This document shows, piece after piece, positions 37,970 to 45,598 of a stretch of DNA of 64,000 nt (its first letter is position 1; each line of letters begins with the position of its first letter). Location of the stretch: NCBI RefSeq assembly GCF_024346955.1, contig NZ_AP024883.1:1550001-1614000 (forward strand). The letters run 5' to 3'. The stretch comes from Vibrio mangrovi. Its GTDB lineage: Bacteria > Pseudomonadota > Gammaproteobacteria > Enterobacterales > Vibrionaceae. Both the position numbers and the translations under genes were made by a program. Below the pieces are notes generated by a model that was not told the DNA's origin, searched no databases, and saw nothing but the letters and a program-made list of their open reading frames with translations.

Positions 37970-38542
37970 GATTGTACCTCCATTTATTCAATCAAACGAC
38001 GATGGGCTCCATTCCCATACATCTTTGTTTTCAACAATATGACAGACGACTAATGCTTAAAGCGTGCCTGAATTGATTCCGGCAGAAAGGGCTGTGATAC
38101 AGGAATTTATGGTTATCCTTCCTGAACAATGACTGACAATGTAGAGATTACAAAGGATAGCACCGCTATCTGGTTGAATAATTGATGAGACACAATTGGC
38201 ATGATTATGTTGTAATTGATTGCAAATCATACGGATCTTGGGCAAGTTTTACGGTAATTTACTCCCCGAATACGGGCCATTTTGTGTACTGAACGACTAG
38301 GTTTGCCCGATCATTGTGCAGGTATTGCTTTCTTTGTGCATCTTCCTTAATGAATTGCATATCATCAGGTCACGAACTCTGAACTTCCTGTTTCATCAGA
38401 TAGAAACTTCTCCGGATTCGGTCTAGCTTTTATATATACCAAGAAACAGAGTTCAGCATGCTTTCTATGAACTCCATTCAAGGAAAATGTCGATAGAATG
38501 GCATTCCCTTTCAACGTCATTTGTATTATGAAGGGGGAAATT
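37970..38542. other. Intergenic region between permease and DUF1289 genes
   Basis: About 570 bp, no convincing gene. The DUF1289 reading frame could extend upstream to 38498, but the ribosome site favours 38543. No clear operator recognised. Confidence 0.5.
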
Positions 38543-38830
38543 ATGGCTAAAGAAGCGATTCAGACTCTGAATATCTACAGTATCGGGGAGTATCATCCAT
38601 CATCGGGTTGTAAGTCACCGTGCATTCGTCATTGTTGTCTGGATGACCACAACATTTGTGTCGGATGTTTCCGCACACTGTCGGAAATTCTCAACTGGCA
38701 TACCTATACCGAAGCGCAGAAGAGCGTGATTGTGAGTCGTTGTGAAACGCAAAAGAAAAATCATCTTCATGCAGTGTTCAGTGATGAGGCGACTTCTTAT
38801 CATGAACGGGCGAGGATGAAGAGATCATGA
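38543..38830 (+). CDS. DUF1289 family protein
   Basis: 95 residues; the ATG at 38543 has AAGGGGGA just upstream. The Cys-rich DUF1289 motif runs C-x3-C-x3-CC then C-x2-C (SPCIRHCCLDDHNICVGC) followed by FRTLSEILNW. These small cytoplasmic proteins probably bind a metal through the cysteines; function is not established. Confidence 0.87.
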   Translation: MAKEAIQTLNIYSIGEYHPSSGCKSPCIRHCCLDDHNICVGCFRTLSEILNWHTYTEAQKSVIVSRCETQKKNHLHAVFSDEATSYHERARMKRS

Positions 38831-39529
38831 TGATTTTTTCAGAAGTTTCGCTGAAAATATATGGAGGTTTATCCGGTAAAATAATTTTAATAAAAATTAT
38901 TTTTCAGAGAGGGATTAATTCTGACAATGGATAATGATCACTGCTGGCTGAAAGACGACGACTAGGCATAGGATTATTTATGTTAAATACAAATAAAATG
39001 ATATTTCAAAAAAAAACCTAAAAACAGATCACATTATAAAATAATGTATCAGATCACGTTTTATCCTTTTTGATTATGGTTGTGTAGATAAAATATTTTT
39101 TATTATCAATAAGATATAACTAATCTCTCTCTATTTCTGACTAGTGTAACATTGCGCATATCTCACTAATTACAATAATAACTGTTACTTATATATTTAA
39201 ATGGAGATGCTTATGCCGCATATGCCACAGTTCATTTTCTCATGTTATGTTAAAGTTTAAAGCTGCCATTAATAGATATGAAATATGTTCTATATCATTA
39301 TAACGATAGCTTTCCGGATATTTAAACTCACAATGAACAATATGAATTATGTTGGTTTAAATAAAGGAACTAACTGAGCATAAAATAGGAGACGACTGCC
39401 GCAAATATTATTCTAAACATCACAGAGCATCGAGGCGTTCTCATCCGGGGGAACCGGAGAGATGATGGCTTGTGACAAACTTAGTTGTGACAAAACTTAA
39501 AGTTTTTGTAAAACGTCAGGAGAACATAC
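38831..39529. other. AT-rich region upstream of the Svx-like gene
   Basis: About 700 bp, very AT-rich, with no gene on either strand. The last 110 bp form a structured leader (see 39428-39467). Such AT-rich regions before secreted virulence-type genes are often H-NS-silenced; here that is only inference. Confidence 0.5.
39428..39467 (+). promoter_or_regulatory. Structured 5' leader of the Svx-like gene
   Basis: CATC, CTC and CCGG on the left can pair with CCGG, GAG and GATG on the right (39428-39467) around a GGGAA loop, giving a stacked hairpin about 65 bp before the start. It does not match the GEMM cyclic-di-GMP riboswitch core. Confidence 0.35.
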
Positions 39530-41953
39530 ATGAAAAAGACCAGGAAGAATTATTTCTTGCCGGTGTTAACAGCAATCGTATCTGCTACCCCAGCTCTGGC
39601 GCTCGCAGATCTTTCACTCAACGGAAGTGCAGGTAATGGTGAAATCAGCCTGAACTGGAGTGGTGCAGGTGCTGATTCTATCTATCAGGTATACTACGAT
39701 ACCGACAGTAATCCGGCAGGACGTACCCGTCTTGCAACACTAGCTCCCTCAACTCACTCTTATACCGCATCTAATCTGAACAACGGTACTCAGTACTGGT
39801 TCTGGGTTAAGTATCAGAATGACAGCGGAGATTGGTTAAATTCCAGCGTATTCACTGCGACGCCATCTGCTGGCGGTCTTTCGTTAACCGGTGTTGCCGG
39901 TGACCGTCAGGTTCAGCTGAACTGGAACAATGCCGGTTCCGGTGGTGGTTATCAGATTTATTATGATACCGACAGTAATCCGGCAGGACGCTCCCGGGCT
40001 GCAAGTGTCTCTGAATCCACTCATAGTTATACGGTCACTAATCTCAACAATGGCACGCCATACTGGTTCTGGATTAAGTATCGGGACAATAGTGGCAATA
40101 TGGTCAGCTCTGAGGCATTTAATGCAACTCCGGTTTCATCTTCGGGTGGTGGCTCGTCTGGTGGTGGCTCTTCATCTGCGGATTCATATGACGCCAGCCT
40201 TTCCTATCAGTGGCAGGGCGCATACGAAAACGGTAATCAGGACAGTTGTGTGAGCGGCAACTGGCAGACACCATCCTCAACAGGTGATACAGGTCAGCCA
40301 CTGCGTGCAGAAAGTACTCACTTTGCTGTTTACTGGGCAGATGGAACCAATATTAATACCGATCAAGCCCGCACGGCGTTAAACACACTGGAACATGTCT
40401 GGTCCGTTTACTACGGCAATAATGTTAAATTCCAGGAACCTTACTGTAATTCTTCTCAGAAATTTAAAGCCACGGTCCACTTTGGTAATGATTTTGCTCT
40501 GACCGGTGGTGGCTGGTTCAAAAACGGTAACCGTCTGATGGGAATGTGGGTTGGCCCCGGAGCTGCTGCCGACCAATGGGGTCTGGCACATGAATTTGCT
40601 CACGGCGCACAATTTATGACAACAGCATTCCCCGGTTGTAATGGATTGGGATGCTGGATTCATGAAAGTCATGCCAACTGGATGGCTCATCAGGTCTTCC
40701 CGGATAATGCACACTGTAGTGAAATGCTTGTGAACACCACGCATCTTCATTACGGCAATACCAGAACCCGTTATTGTAACTGGCAGTTCTTCGAATACCT
40801 GAAAGATAAATTCGGTCCGGGTGTTGTGGGTAAAATGTGGTCAACCAGCACCTATGATAAAGATGAATGGCAGAAACTGATGGCGAATCAGGGTTGGGAC
40901 ATCAAAAGACTCAACGATGAATTCGGCGATTGGGCGATGCATAACGTAACCTGGGATTATCTGGATATCAACGGCACAAACCGTGGCGCCTATTTCAGAG
41001 ATACCTATGGTGCGATCGATCAGGATCCCGGTGCGAATACACAACGACGGCTACGTTTGACCCAACTGGAAACGCTGGATAATAACTGGCGAAATAATCA
41101 CCGCTTTGTATCACCATATTACTGGGCGCCACAACGTTGGGGTTATAACATTGTCCGTTTATATCCGGAACAGGGCGCATCCAGTGTGACGGTGAATTTC
41201 CGTGGTGTTGTACAACAGGGTGCTGATTCCGACTGGCGTTGGGGATTGGTTGCAACTGATCGCAACCTGAATTCACCACGCTACAGCAGAATTCAGCGTG
41301 GTAATTCCAATCAGGCATCAATTTCAATCAACAATGGTGATGAAGTGTATCTGGTTGTAATGGCTACCCCGACACAGTATCAAAAAATACTGTGGGCAAG
41401 ACATTCGTCTGACGGTACGCCATATCCATCAATCTACCGTTATCCATATATGGTTGAAGTGCAGGGCGCATGGCCTGATGGCTTCAGAAATGGTGCTAAA
41501 GATGCTTGTCCGTCAGGAACAGTCCGGCATGGCAATGGCGGAGGCTGTGCTCCACAAGGTACACCATCTTCTGTTTATGTCGGTCCTTATGCCAAAGTGT
41601 TAGGTGGTACAGTAAGAGACAATGCCCGGATTGAAGATCACGCAACGATTGTTCACGGTACAGTTAGTGGGAACGCTGTCGTTGGTGCGATGACATTACT
41701 GGGCTCAGAGAGCACAGCTACATCCTGGTATCATACGTTCGATGTCTCAGATAACGCGACAGTGAAATCGACTTTCTATCCAATGGGATGGTTTGGTGAC
41801 AGAGCTGCCGGTGGTACTGTGACACTATTAGGTGACTTAGAATACTATTCAAATAAATATTCTAATTTCTTCTATGGATTAGTTGATGATCGCTGGAACG
41901 GTGATACATCAATTAATGATATTACCGTACGTCCACCATATAGCTGGCGTTAG
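39530..41953 (+). CDS. Secreted Svx/AvrXca-family zinc metalloprotease with Fn3-like modules
   Basis: 807 residues. The signal peptide is cut near ALALA-D27. Two Fn3-like modules (about 28-113 and 115-201) share YYDTDSNPAGR, and a Ser/Gly linker follows (about 203-216). The catalytic domain has the zinc motif HEFAH (354-358) in LAHEFAHGAQ and a likely third ligand in WIHESHANW. The C-terminus (about 675-807) looks like a beta-helix with NARIEDHATIVHGTVSGNAV repeats. This matches the Svx (Pectobacterium) and AvrXca (Xanthomonas) virulence proteins, secreted by the type II system. GTCAGGAG is the ribosome site. The pectate lyase gene downstream has the same module pair. Confidence 0.88.
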   Translation: MKKTRKNYFLPVLTAIVSATPALALADLSLNGSAGNGEISLNWSGAGADSIYQVYYDTDSNPAGRTRLATLAPSTHSYTASNLNNGTQYWFWVKYQNDSGDWLNSSVFTATPSAGGLSLTGVAGDRQVQLNWNNAGSGGGYQIYYDTDSNPAGRSRAASVSESTHSYTVTNLNNGTPYWFWIKYRDNSGNMVSSEAFNATPVSSSGGGSSGGGSSSADSYDASLSYQWQGAYENGNQDSCVSGNWQTPSSTGDTGQPLRAESTHFAVYWADGTNINTDQARTALNTLEHVWSVYYGNNVKFQEPYCNSSQKFKATVHFGNDFALTGGGWFKNGNRLMGMWVGPGAAADQWGLAHEFAHGAQFMTTAFPGCNGLGCWIHESHANWMAHQVFPDNAHCSEMLVNTTHLHYGNTRTRYCNWQFFEYLKDKFGPGVVGKMWSTSTYDKDEWQKLMANQGWDIKRLNDEFGDWAMHNVTWDYLDINGTNRGAYFRDTYGAIDQDPGANTQRRLRLTQLETLDNNWRNNHRFVSPYYWAPQRWGYNIVRLYPEQGASSVTVNFRGVVQQGADSDWRWGLVATDRNLNSPRYSRIQRGNSNQASISINNGDEVYLVVMATPTQYQKILWARHSSDGTPYPSIYRYPYMVEVQGAWPDGFRNGAKDACPSGTVRHGNGGGCAPQGTPSSVYVGPYAKVLGGTVRDNARIEDHATIVHGTVSGNAVVGAMTLLGSESTATSWYHTFDVSDNATVKSTFYPMGWFGDRAAGGTVTLLGDLEYYSNKYSNFFYGLVDDRWNGDTSINDITVRPPYSWR

Positions 41954-41984
41954 ACTGTAAATATTAAATCCAGTCTTTTATCTC

Positions 41985-42013
41985 AACCGGCCTTATTTAA
42001 GGCCGGTTTCATT
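41985..42013 (+). terminator. Rho-independent terminator
   Basis: AACCGGCCTTA (41985-41995) and TAAGGCCGGTT (41998-42008), a perfect 11-bp stem with a 2-nt loop and a T-rich tail, after the Svx-like gene. Confidence 0.88.
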
Positions 42014-42748
42014 TTTGAATTTTTATTTCAAATTCATATTCAAGTTTTCTCATCTGAAAGTTATAAGTGTAAATAATTCACCAATAGTTCATCGTTTATA
42101 AACAATAAGATCACATACAAAGCAATTGTTTATGGTATGGCATACTAGTGGCGGTTATTTTTGTTGTTTATTGCTCTATATATTTTTTTGGTTTGTTGAT
42201 TGTTCGTATTTTTTGTAACTAATTGATATAGATGAATATTTATTTTTATTCTGTATATAAGTGTTAATAATTGGTCTATTGAATATAGATGAATGTGGCA
42301 CAGTTAAAAAAGAATATAAAAACATGTAGAATATTTGCTCTAGATCCCTAATAATCGTGTTGGTGCATTGTAGTAAATATATTAAGTTATTCATAAAAAC
42401 CGATAAGTCGTAACAAATCAAAGTAAGTAAAATTACTGTTTTATATTCTATTTTATTTCGAAATCTTATATTTCAAATGTGCCGAATATAAATATATCAT
42501 GCAGAGTTCATCTGACTCCGAGGCTACGTTATCGATTTTCGCCGTAGAATGACAATGAATTAAATCGCTGCCTTGCTCAGCCCCGATGACTCTCTTCAAT
42601 ATCGGATTCTGAGGTCATCTGGGTATATATCCTCATCGGCTGAAGTGACAAAGGTGGTTGCTGATAAACACCTTCAATGACGACTTCAGTAAATGACAGG
42701 TACGAAAATTATTCAACGTTGAATGAACAACGTCAGGAGTATTGATAA
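42014..42748. other. AT-rich region upstream of the PL9 gene
   Basis: About 735 bp. The first 500 bp are extremely AT-rich with no gene. The last 250 bp have normal composition and hold a leader with alternative pairings (42579-42641) and the TGAGGTCATCTGGGTATA motif. Confidence 0.5.
42579..42641 (+). promoter_or_regulatory. Candidate alternative-pairing leader of the PL9 gene
   Basis: GATGAC (42585-42590) can pair with GTCATC (42614-42619), or AGCC-cc-GATGA (42579-42589) with TCATCGGCT (42633-42641). The two folds exclude each other, as in attenuators or riboswitches. No known class is recognised. Confidence 0.35.
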
Positions 42749-44521
42749 ATGAAAATGAAGCAAAATAAATTTGTGATCCCCGCACTGACGGCTCTTATCT
42801 CTGCTGCATCGGGCAGTGTATGGGCTGCGGATGTTTTAAATCTTGTTAGCAGTCCCGGTGATGGAGAAGTCGTTCTGGCTTGGGCGGAGCCTGATTCCAA
42901 TTCTACTTTTCAGATCTATTACGATACGGACAGCACTCCAGCAGGACGTGTTCGTATCGCGTCTTTAGCGCCAAATGTACTGAATTACACCGCATCTGGC
43001 CTGCAAAATGGCAAGCAGTACTGGTTCTGGATTAAATATCAGAACAGTCAGGGACAATGGGTTAACACCGAAGCTGTGACAACCACACCATCTGGTAATT
43101 ATGCTAAAAGTCCGGTCGCGCTGACCGGTAAAGCCGGAAATGGTCAGGTCGATCTGCACTGGACCGATTCAAGTGCCGGATCGAACTTCCAGGTTTACTA
43201 TGATACAGACAGTGATCCGAAAGGCCGCACAAAGCTTACAACGCTAAGAGCCGGTACTTTCGATTACACCGTACACAATCTGAATAACAATTCAAATTAC
43301 TGGTTCTGGGTCAAGTACACGGACAGTAAAGGACATACGGCAAACTCAAATGCCTTTCAGGCGAAGCCATCCGGCAATAGCGGCCCGGATGTTGATCCTA
43401 ACGCAACGGTTGTAGACTCATCGCAAGGGTTACTTTCTGCAGTCAGCAAAGCAAAAGCGGGTGATACCATTTATCTGCGCGGCACAACATACTACTTTAA
43501 TGACTCGATTGATCTGGACCGGTCTGGCTCAGCATCAAAAATGATCACACTCAGCAAATATCCATCAGACAGTACTCGTCCGTTATTGGATTTTTCTTCC
43601 ATGTCTGAAAAAGGCAGCAACCGTGGTATTGAGCTGAGAGGCAGCTACTGGCATGTTTACGGAATTGATGTGCAGAAAGCCGGTGATAACGGAATGCACA
43701 TTACCGGTTCTCACAACACAATCGAGTTCTCTACATTCTCCCGGAATGCCGACACGGGTCTGCAACTGGACAGTGGAGCCAGCTATAACCTGATTAAAAA
43801 CGTCGACTCTTATTTCAATGCGGATTCCACTCTGGAAAATGCTGATGGATTTGCAGCTAAACTTGGCATCGGTACTGGTAACCGTTTCTACGGCTGTCGG
43901 GCATGGAATAACCTGGATGACGGGATTGATGGTTATCTGCGTGGTGCAGACAATGTCACAACCACTTACGAAAATACCTGGGTGATCCGCAACGGTTATC
44001 TGGAAAACGGTAAGCTGGGTAAAGGGGATGGTAACGGCTTTAAAACCGGTGGTAGTGATACTAAGAAACTGAAACATAATGCTATCTATATCAATACAAT
44101 TGCTGCCGGTAACGCAGAAGATGGTTATGATCACAACAGTAACCGGGGTAACATAACTATTTATAATTCTGTTGCTTATCAGAATGGCCGTAACATTTCA
44201 TTCAGCACGAAAAATATCGCCAATCGTCTGGAAATCAAAAACACCATTTCTTATCAGGGCCGTAAGTCCAAAGATAAATACGATGCGAGCCACACCAACA
44301 TCTCACACAATAGCTGGCAGGATGGTCACTCCGTTTCTTCCAGTGATTTCAAAAGCATGGATATCAATCAACTGCTCAGACCGCGTAAAGCAGACGGTAG
44401 CTTACCCGATGTGGATTTCTTCCATTTGAGAAGTAATAGTGATCTGATCAATGCCGGTACTGATGTAGGCGTTGACTATAAAGGTTCAGCACCTGATATC
44501 GGTGCGTTTGAAGAACGGTAA
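42749..44521 (+). CDS. Secreted pectate lyase, family PL9, with two Fn3-like modules
   Basis: 590 residues. A signal peptide ends at VWA-A27. Two Fn3-like modules (about 28-116 and 121-209) carry YYDTDS-x-P-x-GR as in the Svx-like protein. The right-handed beta-helix domain (about 215-590) keeps the Pel9A/PelL active site: Asp366 in NADGFAAK, Asp390, Asp391 and Asp394 in NNLDDGIDG as calcium ligands, and catalytic Lys432 in GNGFKTGG; the aspartates are offset by 157 from Pel9A. It cleaves polygalacturonate by beta-elimination. Export by Sec and type II secretion is likely. GTCAGGAG is the ribosome site. Confidence 0.93.
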   Translation: MKMKQNKFVIPALTALISAASGSVWAADVLNLVSSPGDGEVVLAWAEPDSNSTFQIYYDTDSTPAGRVRIASLAPNVLNYTASGLQNGKQYWFWIKYQNSQGQWVNTEAVTTTPSGNYAKSPVALTGKAGNGQVDLHWTDSSAGSNFQVYYDTDSDPKGRTKLTTLRAGTFDYTVHNLNNNSNYWFWVKYTDSKGHTANSNAFQAKPSGNSGPDVDPNATVVDSSQGLLSAVSKAKAGDTIYLRGTTYYFNDSIDLDRSGSASKMITLSKYPSDSTRPLLDFSSMSEKGSNRGIELRGSYWHVYGIDVQKAGDNGMHITGSHNTIEFSTFSRNADTGLQLDSGASYNLIKNVDSYFNADSTLENADGFAAKLGIGTGNRFYGCRAWNNLDDGIDGYLRGADNVTTTYENTWVIRNGYLENGKLGKGDGNGFKTGGSDTKKLKHNAIYINTIAAGNAEDGYDHNSNRGNITIYNSVAYQNGRNISFSTKNIANRLEIKNTISYQGRKSKDKYDASHTNISHNSWQDGHSVSSSDFKSMDINQLLRPRKADGSLPDVDFFHLRSNSDLINAGTDVGVDYKGSAPDIGAFEER

Positions 44522-44561
44522 TATAGTTTATTTCCCGGATGGGAAGTGACTTCAGGGTATA

Positions 44562-44591
44562 CAGCCAGCATGGATTGCTGGCTGTTTTTTT
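44562..44591 (+). terminator. Rho-independent terminator
   Basis: CAGCCAGCA (44562-44570) and TGCTGGCTG (44576-44584), then seven T's. It ends the pectate lyase transcript, just past the convergent lipid-type operon's last stop. Confidence 0.95.
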
Positions 44592-44617
44592 GTCCGGAGA
44601 GCGATCCCGGATTCCAG

Positions 44618-45490
44618 TCACCAGAGCAAACTGATTTCTTGCAGCGTATTTGCCAGCGCCGGAAGTAAAAAGAAAAGGAACCCGAAAATATAAAACGGAT
44701 GGGCCGTTTCCTGACACGGACGCCTGATTAACCTGTGTTCCAGATAAAACATATATAACGTGTTTAAGATCAGAACCACAATAAACAGACTGCCCACATG
44801 TCCAGTCAGAAACAGAACACTCCCTGAGAATGTACATGCGAGAAAGGCGATGCAGGAGAGGATCGCCAGACCTTTCTGATCGATTTGATGCAACGGTTTC
44901 AACTGTTCTGCGGGCGTGACTTTCCGGTCCACAATCGAGTGGGATAAATCATGGGCAAATCCACCCGACCAGAAAAATACCGCCATTAAAATGTGGAACT
45001 GATTGATCTCTCCGGCGGTGATTAATCCGGCATAGACGGGCAGGATTGCTATCGTTGCGTTTAATATCAAGGCATGCAGCAGCGTCGGGAGTTTCACTTT
45101 GATACTGAAAAACAGTGACCAGACAGCGAACATGGCGAGCAGAAATTCGACTGTCAGTTGCAGGTTTTCCGTGATGACAAGACTGACCACACCGATGACG
45201 GCAAGGGCAATTTCCCGGCACCGTTTTAACTGTCGGATATTTTGTTCATGACGACATAAAAAGCGGGTAGGGTGCGCAAGTTTGTCAATTGGCAAATCTG
45301 CTATATCGTCTGTAATACGAAAGGTAAATAGTATCAGGCACCCCATGATTACTGTGGTAAATACCAGCGGATATGAAGGAATGGCAGGCATGACAGAAGT
45401 TGTCAGTATGGCCGCAATGAACAGCAGCACCGTCAGTGGGCTGCGCTCCTGTGTGTACTGATAAATTGCCATGAACAGTGAATGATTCAT
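44618..45490 (-). CDS. UbiA-like membrane prenyltransferase
   Basis: 290 residues with about 8-9 membrane helices. The first acidic motif RITDDIADLPIDKLAHPTR fits the NDxxDxxxD prenyl-diphosphate/magnesium site of the UbiA superfamily; a second acidic site is probably HDLSHSIVDRK. UbiA enzymes move prenyl chains to quinone precursors, haem, sugars, or (in archaea) glycerol phosphate ethers. AGGAA precedes the ATG. Last gene of the seven-gene operon. It is not close enough to UbiA or MenA to name, and its substrate is unknown. Confidence 0.75.
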   Translation of the reverse strand: MNHSLFMAIYQYTQERSPLTVLLFIAAILTTSVMPAIPSYPLVFTTVIMGCLILFTFRITDDIADLPIDKLAHPTRFLCRHEQNIRQLKRCREIALAVIGVVSLVITENLQLTVEFLLAMFAVWSLFFSIKVKLPTLLHALILNATIAILPVYAGLITAGEINQFHILMAVFFWSGGFAHDLSHSIVDRKVTPAEQLKPLHQIDQKGLAILSCIAFLACTFSGSVLFLTGHVGSLFIVVLILNTLYMFYLEHRLIRRPCQETAHPFYIFGFLFFLLPALANTLQEISLLW

Positions 45491-45518
45491 ATAAATTCCT
45501 AAGCGATACAGTATATTC

Positions 45519-45581
45519 AGTAACCTCAGGATGAAGCGCGATGAGCATCTTGAGGTTACTTCAGGTTGAGGTTACTTCAGG
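45519..45581. repeat. Tandem 16-bp repeat with inverted copy inside the operon
   Basis: TTGAGGTTACTTCAGG occurs twice head to tail (45550-45565 and 45566-45581). AGTAACCTCA (45519-45528) is the inverted partner of TGAGGTTACT, and GATG/CATC extend the stem inward. This lies in the 108-bp gap between the PEP-synthase-like and UbiA-like genes. Confidence 0.85.
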
Positions 45582-45598
45582 GCTGTCGACTGACCTGA

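Noticed and set aside
39400..39529. Possible cyclic di-GMP (GEMM) riboswitch before the Svx-like gene
   Set aside because: There is a hairpin, but the conserved GEMM core and tetraloop receptor are missing.
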